Shown here: one piece after another, positions 15,809 to 24,218 of the stretch
How the letters are laid out: every line of letters begins with the position of its first letter
Position numbering within the stretch: position 1 is the first letter of the stretch
Assembly (NCBI GenBank): GCA_025934895.1
Contig: JAICWH010000012.1
Coordinates: 1-40,103 of the forward strand
Length of the DNA: 40,103 bases
Origin: Nocardioidaceae bacterium
GTDB lineage: Bacteria > Actinomycetota > Actinomycetes > Propionibacteriales > Nocardioidaceae
Direction of reading: 5' to 3'
The notes under the pieces: generated by a model
The model's database searches: none
What the model saw: only the letters and a program-made list of their open reading frames with translations
Told to the model about the DNA's origin: nothing
Translations under genes and position numbers: made by a program

Positions 15809-16501
15809 GTGACCGACACCTCGCTGGTCCGACGTGCCCGCAAGATCGACCGGATGCTGGCCGGGACCTACCCCGACGCGCGCAGCGAGCTGGACTTCGA
15901 GAACCCCTTCCAGCTTCTCGTGGTGACGGTGTTGTCGGCCCAGACCACCGACCGGCGGGTGAACGCGGTCAGCCCTACCCTGTTCGCGGCCTATCCCGAC
16001 GCGCACGCGATGGCGGGGGCCGACCGCGAGCGGCTCGAGCAGATCATCGCGAGCACCGGTTTCTTCCGGGCCAAGGCGGAGTCGCTGCTCAAGCTGTCCC
16101 AGGCGCTCGTCGAGCGGCACGACGGCGAGGTGCCGCCCCGCCTGGAGGATTTGGTCGAGCTGCCCGGTGTCGGCCGGAAGACGGCGAACGTGGTGCTGGG
16201 CAACGCGTTCGGCATCCCGGGGATCACGGTCGACACCCACGTCGGCCGGCTCGCGCGACGGCTCGGGTGGACCCAGCAGACCGACGCGGTCAAGGCCGAG
16301 CACGAGATCGGCGCGCTGTTCCCCAAGCGGGACTGGACGATGGTGTCGCACCATCTGATCTGGCACGGTCGCCGGATCTGCCACGCCCGCACCCCCGCCT
16401 GCGGGGCCTGCACGATCGCCCGATGGTGCCCCTCGTACGGCGAGGGTCCGACCGACCCCGCCGTCGCCGCCAGGCTGGTGAAGACCGAAGGCCGGGCGTG
16501 A
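15809..16501 (+). CDS. nth: Endonuclease III
   Basis: 230-residue DNA glycosylase/AP lyase of base excision repair that removes oxidised pyrimidines. The helix-hairpin-helix LPGVGRKTANVVL contains the catalytic lysine, TVDTHVGR contains the catalytic aspartate, and the C-terminal C-X6-C-X2-C-X5-C set binds the [4Fe-4S] cluster. GTG 15809 was chosen because TAGGGT lies 7 nt upstream; GTG 15800 would overlap that box. It is divergent from crp, as in mycobacteria, and overlaps the next gene by 4 bp. Confidence 0.95.
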   Translation: MTDTSLVRRARKIDRMLAGTYPDARSELDFENPFQLLVVTVLSAQTTDRRVNAVSPTLFAAYPDAHAMAGADRERLEQIIASTGFFRAKAESLLKLSQALVERHDGEVPPRLEDLVELPGVGRKTANVVLGNAFGIPGITVDTHVGRLARRLGWTQQTDAVKAEHEIGALFPKRDWTMVSHHLIWHGRRICHARTPACGACTIARWCPSYGEGPTDPAVAARLVKTEGRA

Positions 16502-17127
16502 GACGAGCCCTCGCCGGTCTCGCCACCGTCGCGGCCACGCTGCTGCTGGCGGCCTGCCTGACGACCACGTCCACCTCGGGGTCCAGGACCGCAGGCGGCG
16601 CGAGCCAGGTCTCCGAGGGCCGCGTGGACGTGGACACCCCGGCGCTGCGGGAGCTGAAGGCGAGCGCGCGCATCGCGGCCTGCTCCCCGGGCACCTCGAC
16701 CAACCGGCTGCCGGAGGTGACGCTGCCGTGCCTGGGCGGCGGGCCGGCGGTCGACCTGGCCCGGCTCCGCGGCCCGATGGTCATCAACCTGTTCGCGGAC
16801 TGGTGCACGCCCTGTCGCGGCGAGCTGCCGTACTTCCAGCGGCTGCACGAGGACGGGAGGGATGTCGTCGGCGTCCTCGGCGTCGACTATCTCGACCCCG
16901 ACCCCGGACCCGCACTCGAGCTGGCCCGGTCGGCCGGCGTCACCTACCCGTTGCTCGCCGACCCCGGCGGGGCTCTGCGCACCCCGCTGCGGATCCGGGG
17001 ACTACCGGGGGTGGTCCTGCTGCGCAGGAACGGCACCGTCGCCACCGTGCAGTTCCGGGTGTTCCGGTCCTACGCGGAGCTGAGAGCGCTCGTGCAGCAA
17101 CGGCTCGGCGTCACGCTCGGCGCCTGA
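16498..17127 (+). CDS. TlpA-like thioredoxin-fold lipoprotein (Rv3673c-like)
   Basis: 209-residue exported thiol-disulfide protein. The signal peptide ends in a lipobox LLAAC with Cys20, so it should be lipid-anchored outside the membrane. The thioredoxin domain has the active site WCTPC in NLFADWCTPCRGELPYF, and cis-proline in RGLPGVV. It could reduce cytochrome c haem thiols or act in envelope oxidative folding; no Ccs genes are nearby. It is translationally coupled to nth (GTGA overlap) and conserved in this position in mycobacteria. Confidence 0.9.
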   Translation: MRRALAGLATVAATLLLAACLTTTSTSGSRTAGGASQVSEGRVDVDTPALRELKASARIAACSPGTSTNRLPEVTLPCLGGGPAVDLARLRGPMVINLFADWCTPCRGELPYFQRLHEDGRDVVGVLGVDYLDPDPGPALELARSAGVTYPLLADPGGALRTPLRIRGLPGVVLLRRNGTVATVQFRVFRSYAELRALVQQRLGVTLGA

Positions 17128-17145
17128 GCGGTGCGCACGGGTCGG

Positions 17146-17151
17146 TAGGCT
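17146..17151 (+). promoter_or_regulatory. -10 box (TAGGCT) of Nudix-marP operon
   Basis: TAGGCT ends 6 nt before GTG 17158. Confidence 0.55.
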
Positions 17152-17157
17152 CGCTTC

Positions 17158-17880
17158 GTGTCCGACCAGCCCCCGCCCGCGCAGCTGCCTGCCTGGGTCG
17201 AGCCGGTACGACGGGCAGCGGCCGAGATCACCGCCGCGGACCTCACCCAGTTCGTGCCGCCCGAGGGCGCGCAGACCCGCCGGGGCGCCGTACTCCTGCT
17301 GTTCGGGGAGGGCCTCGAGGGGCGGCCCGACCTGCTGCTCACCGAGCGCGCCCACGACATGCGCTCACATCCCGGTCAGGTGTCATTCCCCGGAGGGTCC
17401 GTCGACGCGGACGACGAGGGGCCGGTGCACACGGCGCTGCGGGAGGCACAGGAGGAGATCGGTCTGGAACCCGACGGCGTCGAGGTGTTCGCGACGCTGC
17501 CGGAGCTCTGGCTGCCACCGAGCAACTTCGCCGTCACCCCGGTGCTGGGCTGGTGGCGCACGGAGGGCCCGGTGCACGTGGTGGACCCGGCCGAGGTGCA
17601 CGCGCTCTACCGCGTGCCGATCGCCGAGCTGCTGGACCCCGCGCACCGTGTCTCGGTACGGCACCCCTCGGGATGGGTGGGGCCGGCGTTCCTGATCGGC
17701 GACCAGAAGGACCTGGTGCTGTGGGGCTTCACGGCGGGGATCATCGCCCGGCTCTTCGACTTCCTCGGGTGGACGCGCCCCTGGGACACCGGCGTGCTGC
17801 ATGACCTGCCCGGTCACATGCTGACCGCGAGCCGTGAGGTCCGCCCGGCCGACCCGGTCGCCCGTCCCGGGCAGACGTGA
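17158..17880 (+). CDS. Nudix CoA pyrophosphatase-like hydrolase (Rv3672c-like)
   Basis: 240-residue Nudix protein. The UPF0035/CoA signature (LLTERAHDMRSHPGQVSFPGG) leads into an intact Nudix box GGSVDADDEGPVHTALREAQEEIGL, which together point to the CoA-diphosphatase group (NUDT7/8, YeaB-like). GTG 17158 is supported by TAGGCT 6 nt upstream and so is probably leaderless. It overlaps marP by 4 bp, as in M. tuberculosis. Substrate preference is inferred from the family only. Confidence 0.9.
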   Translation: MSDQPPPAQLPAWVEPVRRAAAEITAADLTQFVPPEGAQTRRGAVLLLFGEGLEGRPDLLLTERAHDMRSHPGQVSFPGGSVDADDEGPVHTALREAQEEIGLEPDGVEVFATLPELWLPPSNFAVTPVLGWWRTEGPVHVVDPAEVHALYRVPIAELLDPAHRVSVRHPSGWVGPAFLIGDQKDLVLWGFTAGIIARLFDFLGWTRPWDTGVLHDLPGHMLTASREVRPADPVARPGQT

Positions 17881-19049
17881 ACGCGCTCGACTGGCTGCTC
17901 GTCGTCCTGGTCTGCGCCTACGCCGTCTCCGGCTACTGGCAGGGTTTCGTGGCCGGCGCCTTCGCAACCGTGGGACTGCTCGGCGGCGGCGTCCTCGGGG
18001 TGTGGCTCGCGCCTCGTCTGCTCGGCGACGCGGCGCCCGCCGTGTGGGTCTCGCTGGCTGCGCTGCTCGTGGTCCTGGTGTGCGCGTCATTCGGCCAGGC
18101 CCTCCTGCAGTTCACCGGCTCGCGGATCCGCGCGCACATCCGATGGCAGCCGGTGCGCGCCCTCGACGCCGTCGGCGGGGCCGCGCTCAGCATGGCCGCG
18201 GTGCTGGTCGTCGCGTGGGCGCTCGGGGTCGCCGTCAGCGGTGCGAGGCTGCCCTGGGCGAGCTCCCAGGTGCGCACCTCGCGGATCCTCGACAGCGTCG
18301 ACAAGGTGATGCCGCCGCGCGCCGTCGAGGCTCTCAACGAGTTCAACGACGTGGTGGGGTCGAGCTTCTTCCCGCGCTACCTCGAGCCGTTCGCCCGGGA
18401 GCGGATCACGGGCGTGACCCGACCACCGGCCCGCATCGCCCGCGACCCCGACGTCGTGCGAGCCGAGGGCAGCGTCTTCAAGATCCGCGGGGAGAACACC
18501 TGCGGCCGTGGGGTGGAGGGCAGCGGCTTTCTCTACGCGCCGGACCGGGTGATGACCAACGCCCACGTCGTTGCCGGGATGAGCTCGCCGGACGTCGTCA
18601 CCGGGCAGCGGAAGGTCCGGGCGAAGGTCGTGTACTACAACCCGGAGATCGACATCGCGGTCCTCGCCGTCAAGGGCCTCCCGGCGCCCGGGCTCCGGTT
18701 CGACCAGACCGGCCGGGCCCGCGAGGGTGCTGCCGTGCTCGGCTATCCGCAGGACGGCCCGTTCGACGTCCAGGCGGCCCGGATCCGCGCCAAGCAACGG
18801 CTCCGCAGCCCCGACATCTACGGCACCGGGACCGTCGTCCGCGAGGTCTTCTCGCTGCGGTCGCACGTGCGTCCGGGCAACTCGGGGGGACCGCTGGTGT
18901 CCTCCACGGGCTCCGTGCTCGGGGTGGTCTTCGCCGCGTCGGTGACCGACGGCGACACGGGCTACGCGCTCACCGCCCGACAGGTGGCGCCGGCAGCCGC
19001 GGGGGGTCTCACCGGCCGGGCCGAGGTCGGCACCGGGGACTGCGCCTAG
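17877..19049 (+). CDS. marP: MarP-type membrane serine protease
   Basis: 390 residues. An N-terminal CvpA-like membrane part with about four helices (1-125) is followed by a linker and an extracytoplasmic chymotrypsin-like protease domain. The triad is H230 (TNAH), D259 (EIDIAV) and S336 (RPGNSGGPL). C209 and C389 sit where M. tuberculosis MarP forms a redox-sensitive disulfide. MarP supports acid and oxidative stress tolerance by processing envelope hydrolases in mycobacteria; the same role here is inferred. Its TAG stop shares the tetramer CTAG (19046-19049) with the TAG stop of the opposing hydrolase gene. Confidence 0.93.
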   Translation: MNALDWLLVVLVCAYAVSGYWQGFVAGAFATVGLLGGGVLGVWLAPRLLGDAAPAVWVSLAALLVVLVCASFGQALLQFTGSRIRAHIRWQPVRALDAVGGAALSMAAVLVVAWALGVAVSGARLPWASSQVRTSRILDSVDKVMPPRAVEALNEFNDVVGSSFFPRYLEPFARERITGVTRPPARIARDPDVVRAEGSVFKIRGENTCGRGVEGSGFLYAPDRVMTNAHVVAGMSSPDVVTGQRKVRAKVVYYNPEIDIAVLAVKGLPAPGLRFDQTGRAREGAAVLGYPQDGPFDVQAARIRAKQRLRSPDIYGTGTVVREVFSLRSHVRPGNSGGPLVSSTGSVLGVVFAASVTDGDTGYALTARQVAPAAAGGLTGRAEVGTGDCA

Positions 19050-19996
19050 CCGCGAGCCGCACCTGCACCCCCGTCGAGCCAGTCGAGCAGCAGACCGGTG
19101 AACGCCTCCGGGTCCTCCTCGGGCGGGTAGTGGCCCACCCCGGGCATCGCGTGCTCGGTCAGCTCGCCCCGCACGTGCCGACCCGACGCGGTGGCCCAGC
19201 CGACCGGGACGACGCGGTCATCGACCCCTGCGACGCAGCACACCGGCTGCTCCAACCAAACGCGCAGGGCGGAGCCGAACCGTCGGCCGTCGGCCCGCAG
19301 CCGGGAGCGGACCAGCCAGCGGTGGTACTCCAGCGCGCAGTGCGATGCCGGCCAGAGGCTGATGGCACGCTGGTACGTCGCAACCGCGGCCTCGTCGGGG
19401 AAGGCCGAGCCGGGGGCGCTCCAGGATCTCAGGTGCCTCGCCAGGAGGCCGGAGGAGGCGTTCGCCAGCCGCCGCTCCGGCAACATCGGGACCTGCATGG
19501 CGAGCAGGTGACGCAGGGCCACGGACCCCCGACGGCCCCGTGCGGCCCGCAGCAGCGCGAGCGGGTGCGGAGCGGACACCGCGCACAGGGCCGAGACCTC
19601 GCGAGGGTGCAGCGCGGCGGCGGCCCAGCCGACGTACCCTCCCCAGCCGTGGCCGACCACGACCGCATCTCGGGCGCCGAGGGCCTTGATCACACCGGAC
19701 ACGTCCTGCGCCAGGGTCATCGGGTCGTAGCCGTTGGGCGTCTTGTCCGAGCCCCCGTAGCCACGCAGGTCCATCGCCAGCGCGCGGTAGCCGGCGGCGG
19801 CCAGGTGCGGGAGGTGGTGCCGCCAGGCCCACCACAGCTCGGGGAAGCCGTGCAGCAGCAGCACCGGCGGGCCCGCCGCCGGCCCCGACTCGGCGACATG
19901 GAACCGGGCCCCGTTCGCAGCGACGTAGCGGTGCGACCAGGGGCCCGGGATCTCGACGAGGTCCGCCGAGCCGGCTCCCGTGCGGGAGTCAGCCAC
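19046..19996 (-). CDS. Alpha/beta hydrolase, EphE-like, with nucleophile replaced by glycine
   Basis: 316-residue epoxide-hydrolase-type protein with oxyanion motif HGFPELWWAW, DLRGYGGSDKT, an acid in DDRVVP and a catalytic-type His in GVGHYPPEEDPEAF. At the nucleophile elbow it reads GHGWGG, so residue 117 is Gly where epoxide hydrolases have Asp (GHDWGG). The codon is GGC, one base from GAC. It is therefore probably not an active epoxide hydrolase unless another residue serves. GTG 19996 overlaps the upstream membrane-protein gene. The position beside marP matches ephE in mycobacteria. Confidence 0.87.
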   Translation of the reverse strand: MADSRTGAGSADLVEIPGPWSHRYVAANGARFHVAESGPAAGPPVLLLHGFPELWWAWRHHLPHLAAAGYRALAMDLRGYGGSDKTPNGYDPMTLAQDVSGVIKALGARDAVVVGHGWGGYVGWAAAALHPREVSALCAVSAPHPLALLRAARGRRGSVALRHLLAMQVPMLPERRLANASSGLLARHLRSWSAPGSAFPDEAAVATYQRAISLWPASHCALEYHRWLVRSRLRADGRRFGSALRVWLEQPVCCVAGVDDRVVPVGWATASGRHVRGELTEHAMPGVGHYPPEEDPEAFTGLLLDWLDGGAGAARG

Positions 19997-20414
19997 GCTT
20001 GCGGATGTTCTTCATCTCCTGTGCCTGGTGGATGGCCCGCTCGGGCGCGCGGACCTGCTTGACCTTGCGGAGGCCGACGAGTGCGAACAGACCGGCGATC
20101 AGGAGGTAGAGCACGAAGACGATGAGGAAGCAGAACGCGAGGTGCAGGCCGGTCATGTGGATGAAGTAGGCGATCGCCACCGAGAGCATGATGATCGCGA
20201 GCACACCGATGAACGCGGCCACGGCGAACAGCGCGATGCCGACACCACCGGCCTTGACGCTGACCTTCAGCTCGGACTTGGCGAGCGCGATCTCCGAGCG
20301 CACCAGGGTCGAGACGTCCCGGCTGGCGTCTGCGACCAGCTTGCCGATCGTCGGCTCGTCCTTGCTGGGAAGGTCGGGGCGATCGGCGGGCTTCGGGACA
20401 TATGCGTGGCTCAT
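19989..20414 (-). CDS. Phage-holin-like superfamily membrane protein (Rv3669-like)
   Basis: 141-residue membrane protein with two long hydrophobic segments (about 55-83 and 88-116) after an amphipathic N-terminal region (TIGKLVADASRDVSTLVRSEIALAKSEL). This layout is typical of the DUF1469/holin-like family, which is a fold label, not evidence of phage origin. The function is unknown. AAGGAGG precedes the ATG, and a TAGTCT box lies further upstream. It overlaps the downstream hydrolase start, so the two are coupled; acs lies just upstream on the same strand. Confidence 0.85.
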   Translation of the reverse strand: MSHAYVPKPADRPDLPSKDEPTIGKLVADASRDVSTLVRSEIALAKSELKVSVKAGGVGIALFAVAAFIGVLAIIMLSVAIAYFIHMTGLHLAFCFLIVFVLYLLIAGLFALVGLRKVKQVRAPERAIHQAQEMKNIRKRG

Positions 20415-20494
20415 GGGGCCTCCTTAGTCGCCCAGAGACTACCGGTGCCTCGGGACCACGGTGGCGACCCCCGCCGCGACGTCCGCCGCGACAC

Positions 20495-22459
20495 TCAGTC
20501 GTCGCCGGCCGAGGAGTCCTCCTTGAGGTTGTCGGAGATCAGGTTCATGACGGTCGAGTCGGCGAGCGTCGTGACGTCCCCCACCTCACGGTGCTCGGCG
20601 ACGTCCTTGAGCAACCGGCGCATGATCTTCCCCGAGCGGGTCTTGGGCAGCTCCGGGACGACCATGATCTGCCGTGGCCGCGCGATCTTGCCGATCTCCT
20701 TGGCCACATGGGCTCGCAGCTCCTCGACGATGTCCTTGCCGCCGTCGCCCGCGGAGTCGCGCAGGATCACGAAGGCGCACACCGCCTGGCCGGTGTCCTC
20801 GTCCTTGGCGCCCACCACCGCTGCCTCCGCGACCTTGGGGTGGGACACCAGGGCGGACTCGATCTCGGTGGTGGACAGCCGGTGGCCGGACACGTTCATC
20901 ACGTCGTCGACGCGGCCGAGCAGCCAGATGTCGCCGTCCTCGTCCAGCTTGGCGCCGTCACCGGCGAAGTACATGTTCTCGAAGCGCGACCAGTACGTGT
21001 CCTTGAACCGCTCGTCGTCGCCGTAGATGGTGCGCAGCATCGCCGGCCACGGCTCGGTGAGCACCAGGTAGCCGCCCTCGCCGTTGCCGACCGGCGTGCC
21101 GACGTCGTCGACCACCTTGGCGGAGATGCCCGGCAGCGCCTTCATCGCCGAGCCGGGCTTCCCCGAGGTGACACCGGGCAGCGGGCTGACCATGATCTGG
21201 CCGGTCTCGGTCTGCCACCAGGTGTCCACGATCGGGCATCTGCTGCCACCGATGACCTCGCGGTACCACATGTAGGCCTCGGGGTTGATCGACTCACCGA
21301 CCGAGCCCAGCAGCCGCAGCGACGACAGGTCGGCCTTCTCCGGAAACTCCTTGCCCCACTTCATGAACGTCCGGATCGCGGTCGGGGCGCAGTAGAGGAT
21401 GGTCACCTTGTACTTCTCGATGAGCTCCCACCAGATGCCCTTGTGCGGGGTGTCCGGGGTGCCCTCGAACATCACCGACGTGGCGCCGTTGGCGAGCGGC
21501 CCGTAGACGATGTAGGAGTGCCCGGTCACCCAGCCGATGTCGGCCGCGGTCCAGAACACGTCGTCGTCCTTGAGGTCGAAGACCGCCCAGTGGGTGTAGG
21601 ACGTGCCGACCAGGTATCCGCCAGTGGTGTGCAGGATCCCCTTGGGCTTGCCGGTGGTGCCCGAGGTGTACATGACGTAGAGCGGGTGCTCGGCGTCGAA
21701 CGCCTGGGGGGCGTGCTCGGTGCTCTGCTTGCCGACCATGTCCTCCCACCAGACGTCGCGGCCCTCCGTCCAGCCGACGTCCTGCCCGGTGCGCTTGACC
21801 ACGAGAACGCTGCGTACGCCGGGGCAGTGCTCGAGCGCCTCGTCGACCGCGGGCTTGAGCCCGGCTGCCGAGCCCCGCCGGTAGCCGCCGTCGGCGGTGA
21901 TCACCACGCGCGCGTCGCAGTCCTGGATCCGGTCCACGAGCGCCTGGGAGGAGAAGCCCCCGAACACCACGATGTGGGGAGCGCCGATCCGGGCGCAGGC
22001 CAGCATCGCCACCACCGTCTCGGGGATCATCGGCATGTAGATGGCCACCCGGTCGCCGGCCTCGACCCCGAGCTCGGTCAGGGCGTTCGCCGCCTGGCAC
22101 ACCTCGTCCTTGAGGGCGGCGTAGGTGACGTCGCGGGTGTCACCCTCCGGCTCCCCGACCCAGTGGAAGGCCACCCGCTCGCCGTTGCCGGCCTCGACGT
22201 GCCGGTCCACACAGTTGTACGACGCGTTGAGCTTCCCGCCAACGAACCACTTGGCAAACGGCGGGTTGCTCCAGTCCAGCACCTCGGTGAACGGCTCGGC
22301 CCACGTGATGCGCTCGGCCTGCCTGCCCCAGAAGGACAGCCGGTCCTTGTCCGCCTCGGCGTAGGCCTCGGCGGTCACGTTGGCGTTCCTCGCCAGCTCC
22401 TCCGGAGGGTCGAAGTGGCGTTCTTCGTGCATCAGGTTGGACAGACCCTGCTCGCTCAC
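20495..22459 (-). CDS. acs: Acetyl-CoA synthetase
   Basis: 654-residue AMP-forming acetate:CoA ligase. The nucleotide loop YTSGTTGKPKG and the VDTWWQTETG motif are intact. The C-terminal PKTRSGK places the reactive lysine at about residue 611, the site controlled by acetylation in this family. GTG 22459 has GAAGGAG about 8 nt upstream. A TAGGGT box on the minus strand at about 22495-22500 can serve as its own promoter. The acetate transporter gene lies directly upstream in the same direction, so uptake and activation are linked. Confidence 0.96.
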   Translation of the reverse strand: MSEQGLSNLMHEERHFDPPEELARNANVTAEAYAEADKDRLSFWGRQAERITWAEPFTEVLDWSNPPFAKWFVGGKLNASYNCVDRHVEAGNGERVAFHWVGEPEGDTRDVTYAALKDEVCQAANALTELGVEAGDRVAIYMPMIPETVVAMLACARIGAPHIVVFGGFSSQALVDRIQDCDARVVITADGGYRRGSAAGLKPAVDEALEHCPGVRSVLVVKRTGQDVGWTEGRDVWWEDMVGKQSTEHAPQAFDAEHPLYVMYTSGTTGKPKGILHTTGGYLVGTSYTHWAVFDLKDDDVFWTAADIGWVTGHSYIVYGPLANGATSVMFEGTPDTPHKGIWWELIEKYKVTILYCAPTAIRTFMKWGKEFPEKADLSSLRLLGSVGESINPEAYMWYREVIGGSRCPIVDTWWQTETGQIMVSPLPGVTSGKPGSAMKALPGISAKVVDDVGTPVGNGEGGYLVLTEPWPAMLRTIYGDDERFKDTYWSRFENMYFAGDGAKLDEDGDIWLLGRVDDVMNVSGHRLSTTEIESALVSHPKVAEAAVVGAKDEDTGQAVCAFVILRDSAGDGGKDIVEELRAHVAKEIGKIARPRQIMVVPELPKTRSGKIMRRLLKDVAEHREVGDVTTLADSTVMNLISDNLKEDSSAGDD

Positions 22460-22494
22460 GTGCTGCTCCTTCGTCGGTGTGGTGCTCCCCGGCC

Positions 22495-22500
22495 ACCCTA
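22495..22500 (-). promoter_or_regulatory. -10-like box (TAGGGT) for acs
   Basis: TAGGGT on the minus strand in the 94-bp satP-acs gap, about 36 nt before the acs start. It would give a leader that includes the ribosome binding site. Confidence 0.4.
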
Positions 22501-22553
22501 GGCCGTGGGAGACGGACGGTGAACCGATGGACGGACGGCCGCTGCGCCGTGGC

Positions 22554-23171
22554 TCAGCGGACGCCGGTAGGGACGATCGGCCTCTTGAACGCGAAGGCCG
22601 TGACGCCGGCGAACGACGCGTACCAGGCGGCCAGCGCGGTCAGCACACCGACGTACCCGCCGAGCTTGGAGATGTTCGTGGTGCCCGACAGGTCGCCGAT
22701 CCCCAGCAGGAAGAACGTGATCGTCAGCAGCACGAACACCGCCAGGACCGCACCGCTGACCCGGGAAGCGGCGACGGTCATGTAGGCCGTGAAGATGCCC
22801 CAGGCGATCAGGTACAGGCCGACCCCCTTGCCGACGTCGGACGCGGGGATCTTGTAGTCGGCCAGGTGCGCGGTCAGCCACCAGAACGACAGCCAGAACG
22901 CGCCGTACGACGTGAAGGCCGTCGCTCCGAAGGTGTTGCCCTTGGTGAACTCCCACATCCCCGCCGCGAACTGGGCCGCCCCGCCGTAGGCCAGCGCGAG
23001 CCCGAACACCACCGGCTCGACGCTCGCCGGGACCCAGCCCGCGTTGACGAAGCTCAGGACGAATGTGGTCAGCGCGAAAGCGGCGAGACCGAGGGGCGCC
23101 GGGTCCGCGATGTGGGCTCCGGGTGAGATCCCGGTCGAGACGGCCGACGAGGGGACTTCTGAGGTGGGCAT
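22554..23171 (-). CDS. satP: Acetate transporter, GPR1/FUN34/YaaH (SatP) family
   Basis: 205-residue inner-membrane protein with six predicted helices. The family motif appears as DPAPLGLAAFALTTF, where Asp replaces the usual Asn of NPAPLGL. The FWLSFWW and WGIFTAYMTVA segments are also typical. It is expected to move acetate (possibly succinate) with protons. ATG 23171 has AGGAGC upstream; in-frame codons to 23249 lie in the promoter area. A near-perfect Crp operator is centred 38 bp upstream of the start. It is paired with acs downstream. Confidence 0.92.
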   Translation of the reverse strand: MPTSEVPSSAVSTGISPGAHIADPAPLGLAAFALTTFVLSFVNAGWVPASVEPVVFGLALAYGGAAQFAAGMWEFTKGNTFGATAFTSYGAFWLSFWWLTAHLADYKIPASDVGKGVGLYLIAWGIFTAYMTVAASRVSGAVLAVFVLLTITFFLLGIGDLSGTTNISKLGGYVGVLTALAAWYASFAGVTAFAFKRPIVPTGVR

Positions 23172-23199
23172 GGACGGGCTCCTGTCGGGCAGATGTGTC

Positions 23200-23219
23200 G
23201 ATGTGCTCCGTGTCACATC
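23200..23219. promoter_or_regulatory. Crp operator upstream of satP
   Basis: GATGTG-N8-CACATC is a perfect inverted repeat. Within it TGTGC-N6-TCACA (23202-23217) matches 9 of 10 positions of the TGTGA-N6-TCACA Crp consensus. Crp itself is encoded at 14999-15676. Confidence 0.7.
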
Positions 23220-23309
23220 AGGATAGAACATCCCCAACGGGTCAAACACACCTACAAGCCGGTTCTAGCCGTGTCGGTCGGCGCGGCCGGGTGCCGCTCA
23301 GTGCCCGGC

Positions 23310-24158
23310 TCAGGGGAAGTCGATCAGCAGAGCGCCGTCGTCCTCGCCGCGGCCGTCTCCCGCACCGGTCGGCGCACCGTCGTCCGCCTCCGTGAGCGCC
23401 GGGGGCCGCACGACGGCACGGTAGCAGTGCGTGACGTAGGGCATCAGCATGCCGTCCGCTCCCCGGCCGTAGCCGTCATAGAGGCTGTCCACCTCGCGGA
23501 GCACGGCGTCGCGCTCTGCGGCGGCCATCATCGCGACGTGCGAGCGTGACCGCACCAGGTCGTGCAGGCGCCGCCGGTCCAGCGGCTGCCAGAACCGGAA
23601 CGTCGAGCTCTCCACGAAGCCGAACAGGTGAGAGGCCAGGAGCGCGTGCGTCGGGTCGTTCTGCTGGCCGGGGCTGTCGATGAGCGCGCCCAGCCGCCTC
23701 ACCCACGGGATGCGCTCGTCGCGCAGGTTCCACACCAGCCCCAAGTGGCCGCCCGGCCGCAGCACCCGGGCGATCTCGGGCAGCGCCCGTCTCGGGTCGA
23801 ACCAGTGGAAGGCCTGGGCGCCGACCACGACGTCCACCGACCGTGCCCGCACGGGGATCTGCTCCGCCGTGGCCAGCACGGCCCCGGTGCCGGGTAGCCG
23901 CCGGACGAGATGGCGCACCATCGGCTCCAGCGGGTCGGTTGCCAAGACCCGGTGCCCGAGGGCCTGGAGCTGCTCGGTGAGCTTGCCCGTGCCCGCCCCC
24001 AGCTCCAGGACGTGCGCGAACTCGCTGTCGACCAGCCACCTGGCCGCCTCCCGCGGGTACGACGGGCGCGCGCTGTCGTAGGCGTCGGCCACCACGCCGA
24101 AGGACAGCGCCGGGACCGAACGCGTCAAGCCGGTCTCACCGGGCCGTTCCTCGTCCAT
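23310..24158 (-). CDS. Class I SAM-dependent methyltransferase
   Basis: 282-residue methyltransferase of the UbiE/Methyltransf_11 type. Motif I is VLELGAGTGKLTEQL (about 50-64), with VLATDPLEPMV as motif II and ARVLRPGGHLGLVWN later. The GAQAFHWFDP stretch is typical of a broad actinobacterial and fungal subgroup whose substrates are mostly unknown. ATG 24158 was chosen because homology begins just after it and TAGATT lies 8 nt upstream. It diverges from the small gene at 24219 across 60 bp, so a regulator bound there could affect both. Confidence 0.87.
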   Translation of the reverse strand: MDEERPGETGLTRSVPALSFGVVADAYDSARPSYPREAARWLVDSEFAHVLELGAGTGKLTEQLQALGHRVLATDPLEPMVRHLVRRLPGTGAVLATAEQIPVRARSVDVVVGAQAFHWFDPRRALPEIARVLRPGGHLGLVWNLRDERIPWVRRLGALIDSPGQQNDPTHALLASHLFGFVESSTFRFWQPLDRRRLHDLVRSRSHVAMMAAAERDAVLREVDSLYDGYGRGADGMLMPYVTHCYRAVVRPPALTEADDGAPTGAGDGRGEDDGALLIDFP

Positions 24159-24166
24159 CGCGGCCG

Positions 24167-24172
24167 AATCTA
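24167..24172 (-). promoter_or_regulatory. -10 box (TAGATT) of methyltransferase gene
   Basis: TAGATT on the minus strand, 8 nt before ATG 24158. Confidence 0.45.
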
Positions 24173-24204
24173 CCAAGATCGTTGGCATCCCCGGCGCGGC
24201 CGGA

Positions 24205-24218
24205 GTAATCTCGATTAC
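24205..24218. promoter_or_regulatory. Palindromic operator over a leaderless -10
   Basis: GTAATC-TC-GATTAC is a perfect inverted repeat. It contains the -10 box TAATCT (24206-24211) and ends at the base before ATG 24219. A third GATTAC follows at 24221-24226, within the start of the coding region. Confidence 0.6.

Noticed and set aside
19989-20414. Prophage remnant, because of the holin-like family name
   Set aside because: No other phage genes are nearby, and the gene is part of the conserved actinobacterial order next to marP and acs.
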